DNA of 64,000 nucleotides from Gammaproteobacteria bacterium (GTDB taxonomy: Bacteria; Pseudomonadota; Gammaproteobacteria; SZUA-229), in contig JAPHSS010000002.1 of assembly GCA_026195255.1 (NCBI GenBank), positions 164,843-228,842 of the forward strand, read 5' to 3'. Each line of letters starts with the position of its first letter. The stretch's first letter is position 1. Position numbers and translations under genes: made by a program. The notes below the pieces were generated by a model. It saw nothing but the letters and a program-made list of their open reading frames with translations. It did no database searches and was not told where the DNA came from. Positions 45,456 to 55,885 of this stretch are shown piece after piece.

Positions 45456-46400
45456 ATGAAAAACTTATTTTTGTCGTTTGTTTTATTTTTCTGTTCATCC
45501 AGTCTGATGGCAGGTGATTTTTTTGATACGTTTAGCGCAGATAAGATTAATTCTACTGTTTATGTTGTGCATGGACCGCGTGAATTGCCTAATGCTAAAA
45601 ATCGTGGGTTTATGAACAACCCGGCGTTTATTGTGGCTGAGAAATCGGTAGTTGTTGTTGACCCAGGCTCAAGCCATGAAGCAGGAACGATGGTTTTACG
45701 TGAAATTTCAAAAGTAACAAATAAACCTGTTTCACATATTTTCAATACCCATGTACATGGTGATCACTGGTTGGCTAATGAAATTATTCAGCAAAGTTAC
45801 CCTGATGTGAAAATTATAGCTGATCCCCGGATGATTAAAAAAGCCAGAGCGGGGGAAGCCCAGACATGGATTGATAATATGATTAGCATGACAGAAGGGG
45901 CAACAAAAGGCACTAAAATAGCTTACCCTGAAGTGGCAGTCAGTGATGGTAAACAGCTAAAAGTAGCGGGTTTAACTTTCAATATTCATTCTGTTGGTAT
46001 TGCTCACAGTGGTACAGATATTATGCTTGAGTATGTTGAAGGGTCGACATTTTTTACCGGAGACAATGTCGGTTATCTTAGGCTTTTACGCATGAATGAT
46101 GGTAGTTTTAGAGATGTGATAAAAGCCTTAGATAGAGCAATTAGTTTAAAGAAAAAGTATTATGTACCAGGCCATGGGCCAACGGGTGGCATTGAACTGG
46201 TAGAGTTACAACGTGAGTATTTCGATACATTATATAACCTGGTTGCCGAATATAACGATGAAGGTTTAGAGGATTTTGAAATGAAACCTAAAATCGAAGC
46301 GGCATTGGTTAAATTTAAAGACTGGTCTGGTTTTGATGATGAGATAGGCAGGCATATTAGCCTGGCTAAACTGGAAGTTGAGAAAGCCGAGTTTGAATGA
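45456..46400 (+). CDS. Exported metallo-beta-lactamase-fold hydrolase
   Basis: The ATG at 45456 is chosen over the GTG at 45444; it starts a signal peptide (LFLSFVLFFCSSSLMAG). The mature protein has the metal motif THVHGDHW (H-x-H-x-D-H), a later Asp in FFTGDNVG and a His in VPGHGPTGG, the full di-zinc set. It resembles periplasmic zinc hydrolases of the quinoprotein-relay/SoxH type, substrate unknown. Alone in its neighbourhood; downstream is the repeat-rich region. Confidence 0.85.
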   Translation: MKNLFLSFVLFFCSSSLMAGDFFDTFSADKINSTVYVVHGPRELPNAKNRGFMNNPAFIVAEKSVVVVDPGSSHEAGTMVLREISKVTNKPVSHIFNTHVHGDHWLANEIIQQSYPDVKIIADPRMIKKARAGEAQTWIDNMISMTEGATKGTKIAYPEVAVSDGKQLKVAGLTFNIHSVGIAHSGTDIMLEYVEGSTFFTGDNVGYLRLLRMNDGSFRDVIKALDRAISLKKKYYVPGHGPTGGIELVELQREYFDTLYNLVAEYNDEGLEDFEMKPKIEAALVKFKDWSGFDDEIGRHISLAKLEVEKAEFE

Positions 46401-46429
46401 AGGGTACATGTATTTAGAGCGCAAATGTA

Positions 46430-46905
46430 CGCTAATGATCAGAAAAGAAAAGCATAATAATCAGTAGTATTAGTTTATATTCTGTCTAATAAGCTAATAC
46501 AGAATAAAACATTTGCGTTCAGCTCGTTCCCACGCTCCTGCGTGGGAATGCATAGCTAATCAGGTAACACATACCCAATAATTCTCTCCACTTCTGTTAT
46601 CAGCACCTTACACCATAAAAAATTGATAGCCTTAATAAAAATAAACAATACATTGTTTACTGCGACATGGGTCTAAATAACTCAGCAGCTTCTTATTTAT
46701 TACATGATCAGGGTTTCACTAGTTGTATTTCAAAAGATGGAATAAGCTCTGCACCTGAAAACGTACAGAGTGTGGGCTAATACATCGAGACCTATGCATT
46801 CCCACGCAGGAGCATGGGAACGAGAAAAATGTTCGGCTAATGATCACAAAAAAGTGAAAACATTAATATTCAGTTGTATTAGTTTATTTTCTATAACAAA
46901 TTTAG
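46430..46905. repeat. Direct repeat pair with enclosed inverted GTTCCCACGC elements
   Basis: The segment at 46430-46490 (CGCTAATGATCAGAAAAG to GTATTAGTTTATATTCTG) recurs at 46834-46905 (CGGCTAATGATCACAAAA to GTATTAGTTTATTTTCT). Between them two copies of CTCGTTCCCACGCTCCTG face each other at 46521-46556 and 46792-46824, each containing its own hairpin. It looks like insertions inside insertions. Confidence 0.75.
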
Positions 46906-47762
46906 ATCTAATCTTGCAATATTTGAGTTTTATGGGAACTTGAATTCTGTGGTTTCGCCCTTATGGCGACCTACTTTTTTGCCTGCAGCTGCAAAATAGT
47001 AAGCAAAAAATAGCCGCCCTTTATTCGCTAGTTCTCATCAAAAAACGATGAGAATACCCAAAAAATATAATGTTATTAAAAGTTATTACTCTATACCGTG
47101 TGATTCCTGCTCTGTTCCCGGGTCGTTCAGATGCGCCATCCAGGCTTATAGAACTTCCGGAGTAATATAGATATGGCACATCCCTGTAATTTTACCCCTC
47201 GACGGAAACATTTTTTGGCTAGCTCCAGAGGGAATAAAAGTCAAAATCAATAAGAACTGATATTCAAAATGAAAATTAATCTGTCTTGCACTCCTGCAAA
47301 GGCTGGAATCTGGTGGCTCTGAATGCATAACAGTAAATCCAGTATGTTAATATCAACTAGTACAGTGAATCTGTTTGTGATTCTATTCTTTTGATTCATT
47401 TCCCCCATTAACCAAGCTGATGAATGAGTGATTTATTTGGGGCTTTATGTCGGGCTTCCTGCCCTCCAGCCTGTGGCCCATGCAGAGCATGTTTAAAATT
47501 GCTCCCGGCAATTTTATCCGTGAGTTCCGCAACGGCCAAATAAATCGGGAATGAAGAAGGCACTTTTATTTATGCTTTTTATAAATAAAAGCTTGGTTTT
47601 AGCGGGGCGGCATATCTTTGGTGACTTTCTTTTTGCTGCTGAAAAGAAAGCCACTCGCCATAAAGGCGAAACCTCAGAAATCAAATTCCCATTAAGCTAA
47701 AGTATTGTAAGACCAGATCTAAATCTGTGAGTAAATCTGTTAGACAGAAAATAAACTAATAC
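46879..47762. repeat. Large inverted repeat (arms ~145 bp) around ~590 bp
   Basis: The left arm (46879-47022: GTATTAGTTTATTTTCT, TTTAGATCTAATC, GGTTTCGCCCTTATGGCGA) is the imperfect reverse complement of the right arm (47612-47762: CTCGCCATAAAGGCGAAACC, AGATCTAAATCTGT, AAATAAACTAATAC). No transposase was recognised between the arms. The layout fits a non-autonomous, MITE-like element or two inserted copies in opposite orientation. Confidence 0.7.
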
Positions 47763-47885
47763 GAAATAAAACATTCGAGTTTATTTACTGCACGCGCCTG
47801 CACTTTGCCCTTTCAGGGCTGCACTAAGGTGCATTGTTCCTTACACTTTAGTGCATGTATTTGCGGACAAAACGGCTTTTAATCT

Positions 47886-48680
47886 TTAAGCGTCTTTATC
47901 ATGTTCAATCAATGCATAAGCCGAATGGTTATGTATTGATTCAAAGTTTTCAGATTCAAGAACGTATGAACGAATACGCTCATCAGAATTTAAACGAGCT
48001 GCAACATCACGAACCATATCTTCTACAAATTTCGGATTATCATAAGCTCTTTCAGTTACGACTTTTTCATCAGGGCGTTTTAATAATCCATAAAGCTCAC
48101 ATGAGGCTTCCTGTTCTACAATATCAATTAAATCTTCAATCCAGATAAAGTCATCTGCTTTAACATTAACTGTTACATGTGAGCGTTGATTGTGTGCGCC
48201 ATAATCTGATATTTTCTTAGAGCATGGGCAAAGACTGGTCACTGGAACAACTACTTTTACGGCGACATGATTTTTGCCATTTACTCTGTCCCCATAGAAA
48301 GTGACTTCGTAATCAAGCAGGCTTTCAACACCAGATGCAGGGGCTTTTTTATTAACAAAATATGTAAATGACATCTCGATGTGGCCGTTTTCAGCGTCTA
48401 GCTTTTCGGTCATTTCCGCTAACATGGTGCGTAATGTTTTAACGGTTATCTGATGATTGTGGCTGTTTAATATTTCCACAAATCTGGACATGTGAGTGCC
48501 TTTGAAATTATGTGGCAAATCAACATACATATTGAAATTAGCAACAGTGTGTTGTAAATGACCAGAGCGATCTTTTACCTGAACGGGGTGACGAATATCT
48601 TTAATGCCCACTTTGTTGATAGCAATGTGACGTTTGTCCTGACTGTTTTGTACATCGGGCATTGGCTTGGAATCGGTCAT
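47886..48680 (-). CDS. folE2: GTP cyclohydrolase FolE2 (type IB)
   Basis: Converts GTP to 7,8-dihydroneopterin triphosphate, the first step of folate and queuosine precursor synthesis. The 264-residue protein shows the FolE2 catalytic motif [20 protein letters not shown] with the catalytic Cys and metal-binding His. FolE2 can use metals other than zinc and is often kept for zinc-poor conditions. It lies 14 bases after queD, so both are probably one transcript serving queuosine. Confidence 0.93.
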   Translation of the reverse strand: MTDSKPMPDVQNSQDKRHIAINKVGIKDIRHPVQVKDRSGHLQHTVANFNMYVDLPHNFKGTHMSRFVEILNSHNHQITVKTLRTMLAEMTEKLDAENGHIEMSFTYFVNKKAPASGVESLLDYEVTFYGDRVNGKNHVAVKVVVPVTSLCPCSKKISDYGAHNQRSHVTVNVKADDFIWIEDLIDIVEQEASCELYGLLKRPDEKVVTERAYDNPKFVEDMVRDVAARLNSDERIRSYVLESENFESIHNHSAYALIEHDKDA

Positions 48681-48694
48681 TTTTTGTCTCTTCG

Positions 48695-49072
48695 CTATTC
48701 GCTATATGTAACACAGGCGCGTTCTGTTTCCCACAAAGTGAGAGAGCTAACGCGCAGGGTTTCGGTATTAAGTTGTTTGGCTATCTCCTGGAATATCCAG
48801 GCCGCCATATTTTCAGCTGTGGGATTAATCTCAGTGAACGGTTCAATTTCGTTCAGATAACGGTGATCAAGTCGGTCACATACTTCATTTGTTGCTTTTT
48901 TCATGGCTTTAAAATCAATCGCCATGCCCATATCATTCAGTTGAGAAGACTCAAGTTCGAGCTCAACTTTCCAGTTATGCCCGTGCATGCGGCTACACGC
49001 CCCGGGGTAACCACGGAGAGTATGCGCAGATGCAAAATCTGTAACAATTTTTAAAGTATATTTAGCTGACAT
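48695..49072 (-). CDS. queD: 6-carboxytetrahydropterin synthase QueD
   Basis: Turns dihydroneopterin triphosphate into 6-carboxytetrahydropterin for queuosine. The frame is open to 49147, but the ATG at 49072 ([10 protein letters not shown]) is the usual start, giving 125 residues. Zinc ligands are in [10 protein letters not shown] and [11 protein letters not shown]; the catalytic Cys is in GACSRMHGH and the end holds [13 protein letters not shown]. Directly upstream of folE2, which makes its substrate. Confidence 0.93.
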   Translation of the reverse strand: MSAKYTLKIVTDFASAHTLRGYPGACSRMHGHNWKVELELESSQLNDMGMAIDFKAMKKATNEVCDRLDHRYLNEIEPFTEINPTAENMAAWIFQEIAKQLNTETLRVSSLTLWETERACVTYSE

Positions 49073-49272
49073 ATTGTTTTGGGAGTATATATGATAAAGG
49101 ACGGATAAAAACCGCAGAATTTTATCGGTTTTTAATTTTATTAGCAAACTCTAATGGTTTTGGGGTAATCGGCCGCTAGTCAAATTCAGGTTTACGCCCT
49201 GCAAGAGCCCATGGCGTGGGCCATGACGCCTGAGTAAAGAGCGTTATGGGTCTGAGTGGGTGAGTGCAGTCT

Positions 49273-51129
49273 TTATTGATTAACTAATAGATTTACTGAG
49301 CTAATGATGCCGGTTGCATCGAGCCCGCACTCTGCGAGTAACTCATGAGTGCTTCCGTGTTCAACAAATCTGTCGGGTAAACCTAAATTAAGCACTTGTT
49401 TTTGCAGGTTGTTCGCCAGCAGATATTCATTTACACCGCTGCCAGCACCACCCGCTACAACATTTTCTTCTATAGTAACGATTATTTCGTGACTATTGGC
49501 TATTGATTTAAGTGTTTCAGTATCCAGAGGTTTAACAAAACGCATATTTATTACACTTGCATCAAGTTTCTCAGCAGCTATCAACGCCTCTGATAACATG
49601 CTACCAAAAGCCAGCAGTGCTATTTTTTTGCCCTGACGTTTTATTTCTGCTGTACCTATCTCAATGGTTTTAAATTTTTTCTCGATCTTTGTTCCAGGGC
49701 CTTGCCCACGTGGGTAACGCACAGCGGCGGGGCCGTTATGTTGATAGCCGGTGGTCAGCATCTGACGACATTCGTTTTCATCAGAAGGGGTCATAATTAA
49801 CATATTAGGTATACAGCGCAGATAACTTAAATCCAGATTGCCTGCGTGTGTAGGGCCGTCAGCGCCTACCAGGCCTGCTCGGTCAATGGCAAATAATACC
49901 GGTAAGTTCTGTATAGCAACATCGTGTACTAACTGGTCATAGGCGCGTTGTAAAAAAGTTGAATAGATGGCAACCACGGGGTTTGCTTTTTCACATGCCA
50001 TACCGGCAGCGAGTGTGACGGCATGTTGTTCTGCAATGCCCACGTCATGATAACGTTCAGGGTATTGCCTGGAAAAATCAACCAGACCAGAGCCCTCTCG
50101 CATTGCCGGGGTGATTGCGATCAGCTTGTTATCTTTTTCAGCCATATCGCATACCCAGTCAGAAAAAACCTGTGTATAAGTGGGTTTTGTAGGTGAAGCA
50201 TCTAATTTGTCGCCCGTTTCAGGGTCGAAACTTCCCAGGCCATGATAAAGGCAGGGGTTGTCTTCAGCTGGTTTATAACCTTTGCCTTTTTTGGTGATGA
50301 CATGTAGTAGTAATGGGCCCGATTGGGCTCTCAGGTTTTGTAACATGGTAATAAGTGTTGGGATGTCATGTCCATCAACCGGTCCATAGTAATTGAAACC
50401 CAGTTCTTCAAATAATGTGCCGGGCATCATCATGCCTTTTACATGTTCCTCTGTTCGTTGTGCCAGATCCCACATGGATATCTTTTCTAATACACGTTTA
50501 GAGCCGCTGCGCATTGTTGAATACATCTTGCCAGACATGATTTTCGACAGATGTTTTGATAATGCGCCTACATTGGGTGAAATAGACATCTCATTGTCAT
50601 TTAATATGACCAGGAGGTCTGTATCCGTATCACCGCCGTGATTTAAAGCTTCAAAAGCCATGCCGGCCGACATGGCGCCATCACCAATGACGGCAACCGT
50701 TTTCTGCTTACTGCCCAGCATCTTTGCTGCCATGCTCATACCAAGGGCTGCACTAATAGACGTGCTGGAGTGTCCAACTCCAAAGGTATCGTAAGGGCTT
50801 TCGCTGCGTTTGGGGAAACCCGATAGCCCCCCATGTTTGCGTATACTCTCCATTTGCTCGCGACGGCCGGTAATTATTTTATGTGGATATGACTGGTGGC
50901 CAACATCCCAGACCAGTTTGTCTTCAGGTGTGTTGTAAACATAATGCAGCGCAATAGTTAATTCTACTGTACCTAAACCAGCTGATAAGTGGCCACCGGT
51001 TTTAGCTACTGACTGGATAACGAACTGACGTAGTTCATTAGCCAGCTGCTTTAATTGTGTTTCAGGCAGGTTACGCACATCATCTGGTGACGATATGTTT
51101 TTCAGTAAGGGGAACAGGTTCTCTGGCAT
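49273..51129 (-). CDS. dxs: 1-deoxy-D-xylulose-5-phosphate synthase
   Basis: Thiamine-diphosphate enzyme that starts the MEP isoprenoid pathway from pyruvate and glyceraldehyde 3-phosphate. The frame is open to 51207, but the ATG at 51129 ([17 protein letters not shown]) is the standard start, giving 618 residues. Marks: [24 protein letters not shown], the ThDP motif [15 protein letters not shown] and the transketolase segment [12 protein letters not shown]. Last gene of xseB-ispA-dxs, the conserved isoprenoid operon. Confidence 0.97.
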   Translation of the reverse strand: MPENLFPLLKNISSPDDVRNLPETQLKQLANELRQFVIQSVAKTGGHLSAGLGTVELTIALHYVYNTPEDKLVWDVGHQSYPHKIITGRREQMESIRKHGGLSGFPKRSESPYDTFGVGHSSTSISAALGMSMAAKMLGSKQKTVAVIGDGAMSAGMAFEALNHGGDTDTDLLVILNDNEMSISPNVGALSKHLSKIMSGKMYSTMRSGSKRVLEKISMWDLAQRTEEHVKGMMMPGTLFEELGFNYYGPVDGHDIPTLITMLQNLRAQSGPLLLHVITKKGKGYKPAEDNPCLYHGLGSFDPETGDKLDASPTKPTYTQVFSDWVCDMAEKDNKLIAITPAMREGSGLVDFSRQYPERYHDVGIAEQHAVTLAAGMACEKANPVVAIYSTFLQRAYDQLVHDVAIQNLPVLFAIDRAGLVGADGPTHAGNLDLSYLRCIPNMLIMTPSDENECRQMLTTGYQHNGPAAVRYPRGQGPGTKIEKKFKTIEIGTAEIKRQGKKIALLAFGSMLSEALIAAEKLDASVINMRFVKPLDTETLKSIANSHEIIVTIEENVVAGGAGSGVNEYLLANNLQKQVLNLGLPDRFVEHGSTHELLAECGLDATGIISSVNLLVNQ

Positions 51130-51136
51130 ATTAATA

Positions 51137-52042
51137 TTAATGTCCACGCTCAATGATGTAAGCGGACAGTTGACGTAATATATCAGCTGATTCATCAAAG
51201 TTTTCAAGCGCTTTTAAGGCGCGTTGCTGTAATTCAATAGCTCTTTGTGTTGCACCCTCTAGACCCATTAGTGCAGGGTAAGTTGGTTTGTTCTGTTGTA
51301 TATCTGAACCCTGTGGTTTACCGAGTGTTTCTGTATCTGCTGTTACATCAAGTACATCATCGTGAATCTGAAAAGCCAGGCCAATACATCGAGCATATGT
51401 GTCTAAAGCCTCTAGTTTAGCCGCCTGAATATTAGGGCTACACATGGCACCAAGCAAAACACTGGCACGAATGAGTGCACCTGTTTTCAACAAGTGCATA
51501 TTTTCCAGTTCTTCTAATACGAGTGATTTACCGACTGCTGCAAGGTCAATAGCCTGGCCTCCGGCCATACCAACAGAGCCGCTAGCCTGAGCAAGAAGTT
51601 TAATCATTTCAAGACGGTTGCCCGTACTGGTGTTCATTTTCGTATCGGAGGCAAGTACTTCAAAGGCAAACGCCTGTAGCGCGTCTCCAGCAAGAATCGC
51701 AATAGCATCATCATAAGCTCTGTGGCATGTTGGCCGACCACGTCGTAAATCGTCGTTATCCATTGCCGGAAGATCATCATGAATCAGCGAATAGGCGTGA
51801 ATGATTTCGACTGCACATGCACAGGCGTCTAACTGCTCCGGCTCAATATTTAGGGCCTGTCCCGCGGCATAAACCAGTATTGGTCGCACCCGCTTTCCAC
51901 CGCCGCCAATAACTGAATAACGCATAGCTTCCTGAAGACGTGATTCAGGTCCTGCGGGTTCAGGCAACCAGAGATTAAGGTGGTGGTCTACACGCTCGCA
52001 ATACGTTTTAAGCGATGTTTTAAATTGTGAATCAGAAGGCAT
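51137..52042 (-). CDS. ispA: (2E,6E)-farnesyl diphosphate synthase
   Basis: Condenses IPP with DMAPP and GPP to give farnesyl diphosphate. The 301-residue all-helical enzyme carries both aspartate-rich motifs: first [14 protein letters not shown], second [12 protein letters not shown], which bind magnesium and diphosphate. Situated between xseB (3 bases) and dxs (7 bases) in the usual order. The start at 52042 matches the family N-terminus. Confidence 0.96.
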   Translation of the reverse strand: MPSDSQFKTSLKTYCERVDHHLNLWLPEPAGPESRLQEAMRYSVIGGGGKRVRPILVYAAGQALNIEPEQLDACACAVEIIHAYSLIHDDLPAMDNDDLRRGRPTCHRAYDDAIAILAGDALQAFAFEVLASDTKMNTSTGNRLEMIKLLAQASGSVGMAGGQAIDLAAVGKSLVLEELENMHLLKTGALIRASVLLGAMCSPNIQAAKLEALDTYARCIGLAFQIHDDVLDVTADTETLGKPQGSDIQQNKPTYPALMGLEGATQRAIELQQRALKALENFDESADILRQLSAYIIERGH

Positions 52043-52045
52043 TCT

Positions 52046-52279
52046 TTAATCGTCAATTTCGAAAGGTTTTTCAAGTAACTCGCCATTTTTTTCAATTAAC
52101 TGAGTTACCTTCTGCTCTGCTTTGCTTAGAGCCTGCTGGCAATCTGCAGCCAGTGAAATGCCTTTCTCAAAGTGTTTTAGAGCATCTTCCAGGGGCAGGT
52201 CTCCCTGTTCCATGTCTTCGACTAGCTCTTCAAGTTGCGACATAGCTTTTTCAAAGTTGACTGGTGTTTTACGTGCCAT
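52046..52279 (-). CDS. xseB: Exodeoxyribonuclease VII small subunit
   Basis: A 77-residue two-helix protein that binds several copies to XseA to form exonuclease VII, a single-strand DNA nuclease. Family core: NFEKAMSQLEELVEDMEQGDLPLEDALKHFEKGI. First gene of xseB-ispA-dxs. XseA is not in this window. Confidence 0.93.
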   Translation of the reverse strand: MARKTPVNFEKAMSQLEELVEDMEQGDLPLEDALKHFEKGISLAADCQQALSKAEQKVTQLIEKNGELLEKPFEIDD

Positions 52280-52651
52280 ATAAAAAATTCATAATGATTG
52301 TGTTTGAGGGGGCTTATATTACTGGTTTCGACGAGCTGATGCCAGCCTGTCGAGTTTATTGTTATTAAAAACATAAACGAGTGATGAAGATGGCCTAAAG
52401 ACTTAAGGCTTATTGAATTTTTAATGCTTAGTAATATGCTAACAGTGGGTTATGTTTCACAAGGTAAAATTTTTAGAATCCTGGCCTATTAATAAGCTAA
52501 GATTATTTTCGGGTGATCATGTTGGAGCAGTCAATAATTAAGGCCAAGCACGCTATTGAGCGGTGGTGGTCTTTTACTGTTCAAGCTAGCAGGGCGCCTG
52601 CCGGTTTGCTGGTTAATCCGTGAGGAGGCCTGATAGTGCGGGTGAAATAAG
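52280..52651. other. Intergenic region upstream of xseB
   Basis: A 372-base gap between xseB and a small membrane protein gene. A loosely repeated GCCGGTTTGCTGGTTAATCC/GCCGGCTTGCTAATCC unit lies near 52598 and 52670. Promoter elements for xseB-ispA-dxs probably lie in the part near 52300-52450 but were not resolved. A 60-codon frame here was not accepted. Confidence 0.45.
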
Positions 52652-52948
52652 TTAGCTGCTCTCAGCGCCAGCCGGCTTGCTAATCCAGCCTTCATTATTA
52701 TCCATCCAGACAAGGCTCAATATATACCATAGTGTCATAGGTGCCATCATTGCAATCCAGCTCCAGTCATCTATTAACAGTAGTTGTTTTCCCATGTCAC
52801 CTATTGAGTCTCCCAGTATTAAAGTCCAGGGCAGGCAGTAAACGGAAAAGAGGACGCAAACCCAGATTAGTAACAGGGCGCCCTTGCGTGTTTCAATGGC
52901 TGAGAATGCAAGAAAAACCCACAAAGGGGTGTTTTTTGTTTTAATCAT
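52652..52948 (-). CDS. Small inner membrane protein, uncharacterised
   Basis: A 98-residue protein with two or three hydrophobic segments (about 8-17, 24-46 and 62-80) rich in Trp. The N-terminus KTKNTPLWVFLAFSAIETRKG and the late WMDNNEGW segment look like a conserved gammaproteobacterial membrane family, but I cannot name it. Single gene; RBS is weak (AGGT). Codon pattern looks real. Confidence 0.6.
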   Translation of the reverse strand: MIKTKNTPLWVFLAFSAIETRKGALLLIWVCVLFSVYCLPWTLILGDSIGDMGKQLLLIDDWSWIAMMAPMTLWYILSLVWMDNNEGWISKPAGAESS

Positions 52949-53196
52949 TTTTATACCTGAATAGTTGTCATTGTAAAATTAAATAGTATTTAGAAGTATC
53001 AAAAATACAAAATGGTGTCTGTCTGTTTTGTTTAGCAAGATCTCTGCCACAGAAAAAAAATTGTATGATAACTATAAATATAGTGTCGAAAAATAGACGT
53101 AAGCCAAAGGGATGTATGTGTGATACTTAAAATGCTGTAAAAGTTTTCGACATATGTATTAACTTGTTGTTTATGTTTATTAAAGTGAGAGGCTTT

Positions 53197-54558
53197 TCAT
53201 ATGTCGAGTAATTCACTGACTCGGCTTACGGCGATAATTTCCATATCTTTAGGTATGTCGTTAGCTTTGGGCATATTGCCTTTTGGAATAACGGCGTGGC
53301 TAAAACCATGTTTTGCTGCTTCTTTGAGGCGCTCCTGACCATTAGGCACGGGGCGAATTTCTCCAGCTAAACCAATTTCCCCAAAGGTAAATAGTTTTTG
53401 TGGTAAAGGCTGGTCGCGAAAGCTGGAAAGAATGGATAACAGCATACCGGTATCGGCGGCAGTCTCAGTGACTCGAACACCGCCCACAATATTGATAAAA
53501 ACATCCTGATCATACATGGGGATGCCACCGTGGCGGTGTAAAACAGCTAATAACATTGAGAGTCTGTTCTGATCAAGCCCTAAAGTTACACGTCTTGGGT
53601 TGCCTAGATGTGATTCATCAACCAGGGCCTGAACTTCAATTAGTAAAGGCCGGTTACCTTCGCGTGTAACGGTAATCACACTACCGGCTACCGGTTCATC
53701 GTGTCGAGATAAAAAAATTGCAGATGGGTTGCTAACCGTTTTTAAACCGGTTTCTGTCATAGCAAACAGACCGAGTTCATTAACAGCGCCAAAGCGATTT
53801 TTTATTGCACGTATCATGCGGTAACGTTCACCTGAGTCACCTTCAAAATACAAAACCGTATCAACCATATGCTCTAGTACGCGAGGCCCGGCAAGTGTGC
53901 CTTCTTTTGTTACATGGCCAACTAAAAATAATGCAGTATTAGTTTGCTTGGCAAATCGAACGAGTTGCGCGGCACTTTCCCTGACCTGGGCAACGCCACC
54001 TGGTGCCGACTGCAATAACTCTGTATAAATAGTTTGTATCGAGTCAATTACCATAACCTGGGGTTTTGCATGTTTTGCTAATTGTAAAATGCGTTCAACA
54101 CAGGTTTCCGCAAGCAGCTGAAATTTATCATCACCTAAATTTAAACGACGTGCGCGCAGTGTTACCTGTTGTAATGACTCTTCACCCGTGACATACAGGG
54201 CGCTCATTTTGTCACCGAGAGTGGCTAAAGTTTGAGTTAATAGTGTTGATTTACCTATGCCCGGATTACCGCCCATAAGAACTACCGAACCCTGTACCAG
54301 GCCGCCACCTAAAACTCTATCGAGTTCAGAAATGCCTGTTGGCGTACGGGGTTCTTCCTGTAACTCAATGTCCCGCATGTTCTTAACAGCTGCGTTTCCA
54401 GCGTAACCTGTAAAACGAGAGCTGCTGGCCGTGTTTTCTTTTTCAAATACACTTTCAATTAGTGAATTCCACTCACCGCAATCACCGCATTGCCCGGCCC
54501 ATTTATTATGCGTTGAACCACAGCTATTGCATAAATATTGAAGTTTAGTTTTTGACAT
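53197..54558 (-). CDS. radA: DNA repair protein RadA
   Basis: RecA-like ATPase that drives branch migration in homologous recombination. The 453-residue protein has a zinc finger (CNSCG...CGDCG), Walker A GGNPGIGKSTLL, the RadA motif IKNRFGAVNELG and a C-terminal Lon-protease-like domain (GGVRVTETAADTG, FGEIGLAGEIRPV). Its start overlaps the end of the CorB-like gene by 14 bases. Order radA/CorB-like/YpjD on the opposite strand to ffh is common. Confidence 0.96.
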   Translation of the reverse strand: MSKTKLQYLCNSCGSTHNKWAGQCGDCGEWNSLIESVFEKENTASSSRFTGYAGNAAVKNMRDIELQEEPRTPTGISELDRVLGGGLVQGSVVLMGGNPGIGKSTLLTQTLATLGDKMSALYVTGEESLQQVTLRARRLNLGDDKFQLLAETCVERILQLAKHAKPQVMVIDSIQTIYTELLQSAPGGVAQVRESAAQLVRFAKQTNTALFLVGHVTKEGTLAGPRVLEHMVDTVLYFEGDSGERYRMIRAIKNRFGAVNELGLFAMTETGLKTVSNPSAIFLSRHDEPVAGSVITVTREGNRPLLIEVQALVDESHLGNPRRVTLGLDQNRLSMLLAVLHRHGGIPMYDQDVFINIVGGVRVTETAADTGMLLSILSSFRDQPLPQKLFTFGEIGLAGEIRPVPNGQERLKEAAKHGFSHAVIPKGNMPKANDIPKDMEIIAVSRVSELLDI

Positions 54559-55885
54559 CTGAGGCTGTATTTTCCATTTCGTTTTTTTCAGTTTTATTTG
54601 TAGTGAGTTCTGAGTCGTTATTGTCGGTTTTAAGTCGTGGCATTAAACGCGCCATTTGAACTGCATTGTTCTGTGTTTTAATGACTTCAATCGGATGCCT
54701 GGCAATTAACAAACTGGTACCAGTTGTGGGTATGGTTTGAAGGTGTTCAAGAATCAAACCGTTAAGTGTTTTCGGGCCACCGGTAGGTAAAGTGACGTTT
54801 AAGCTGCGATTAATTTCACGGATATGTGTGTTTGCAGCAATTAAAAAACTGCCATCATCCTGATTGATAATGTTGTTGTTATTAACGGGTGAGTCGGTCG
54901 TAAATTCGCCAACAACTTCTTCTAATATATCTTCAAGTGTAACCAGTCCTTGAAGGTCCCCATATTCATCAACGGCCAGGGCAGTGCGACGTTTGTTTTT
55001 TTGAAAGTTAATCAGTTGTTGATATAACGAGGTGCCTTCTGGAATAAAATAGGCGTCACGTATTTGTTGTTCGAGATTCTCTATTGTTAACTCATTTCTA
55101 CTCAGTAGACTTATAATCCTGCGCATGTGTATGACGCCGATAATATTATTGATGTCATCACGATAAACCGGTAAGCGTGTGCGTTGACATGTGGTCAGGT
55201 CATCAATAATGTCATCCCAGCTTTCATTCAGGTTTAGTGCCGTAATTTCATTGCGCGGTACCATGATGTCATCAACGGTTGCATGTTCCAGATTGAGTAA
55301 GCCCAGTAACATATCCTGATGTTTTTTTGGTACCAGTTTATTAGTTTCCATAACAACACTACGTAATTCCTCAACACTTAAACCTTCAGTTTCTGAGTTT
55401 TCAGGGTTCACACCAACGAGCCGTAACAGGCTATTAGCAATTGAATTAACAATATAAACCAGAGGGTAAATGGATTTTAATAAAGGTGTGTATATGTATG
55501 CAGCCGGAAAGGCAATCCGCTCAGGGTGTAGAGCGGCTAATGTTTTAGGGGCGACTTCAGCAAAAATTAAAATTATAAAAGTGAGTAGGCCAGTTGCAAT
55601 AGCAATGCCTGCTTCGCCAAAGTATCTCAGTGCTAAAATGGTTGCGATAGCAGATGCGAGTATATTGACAAAATTATTACCGAGTAAAATCAGGCCGAGT
55701 AATCGGTCGGGCCGATCGAGGAGCTGTTGTGCCAGCTTCGCACCTCGGCTTCCCTTCTCTGCCAGATATCTTAATCGATATCGGTTGAGTGACATTAAGC
55801 CTGTTTCAGAGCTCGAGAAAAAAGCCGATAGTAAAATAAGCAGACCCAGAATAATAAACAGGGTGCTGGATTCGATATGGTTCAT
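54545..55885 (-). CDS. CNNM/CorB-family transporter (DUF21-CBS-CorC_HlyC)
   Basis: A 446-residue inner membrane protein: DUF21 domain with about four hydrophobic segments (1-145), a CBS pair (about 200-325, MVPRNEITALN, TRLPVYRDDINNIIGVIHMR, VDEYGDLQGLVTLEDILEEV) and a CorC_HlyC domain, then a charged tail. Relatives (YfjD/CorB, CNNM) are linked to magnesium or cobalt transport. Located next to ypjD and near ffh, as in E. coli. Confidence 0.9.
   Translation of the reverse strand: MNHIESSTLFIILGLLILLSAFFSSSETGLMSLNRYRLRYLAEKGSRGAKLAQQLLDRPDRLLGLILLGNNFVNILASAIATILALRYFGEAGIAIATGLLTFIILIFAEVAPKTLAALHPERIAFPAAYIYTPLLKSIYPLVYIVNSIANSLLRLVGVNPENSETEGLSVEELRSVVMETNKLVPKKHQDMLLGLLNLEHATVDDIMVPRNEITALNLNESWDDIIDDLTTCQRTRLPVYRDDINNIIGVIHMRRIISLLSRNELTIENLEQQIRDAYFIPEGTSLYQQLINFQKNKRRTALAVDEYGDLQGLVTLEDILEEVVGEFTTDSPVNNNNIINQDDGSFLIAANTHIREINRSLNVTLPTGGPKTLNGLILEHLQTIPTTGTSLLIARHPIEVIKTQNNAVQMARLMPRLKTDNNDSELTTNKTEKNEMENTASDVKN

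Larger units (their letters stand above)
46401..47885. other. 1.5 kb non-coding repeat-rich region
   Basis: Apart from nested repeats listed separately, this stretch contains no gene I can support. It includes palindromes (CCCACGC-TCCT-GCGTGGG), a direct repeat pair, a large inverted repeat and, around 47447-47540, a segment with GGGCTTCCTGCCC and AATTGCTCCCGGCAATT hairpins. It ends just before folE2. Likely a graveyard of small mobile palindromic elements. Confidence 0.6.

Noticed and set aside
46521..46824. GTTCCCACGC units considered as a CRISPR array
   Set aside because: Only two copies, in opposite orientation, each self-palindromic, with about 240 bases between; no regular spacers and no cas genes.
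47146..47328. 60-codon frame inside the repeat-rich region
   Set aside because: No start signal or homology recognised; lies within a large inverted repeat, so treated as chance or decayed sequence.
48681..49272. preQ1 riboswitch near queD/folE2
   Set aside because: No short pseudoknot-type aptamer pattern could be recognised upstream of queD; cannot be supported by eye.
52531..52713. 60-codon frame between xseB and the small membrane protein gene
   Set aside because: Overlaps the 3' end of the better-supported 98-residue gene and has low-complexity, basic composition without a family match.
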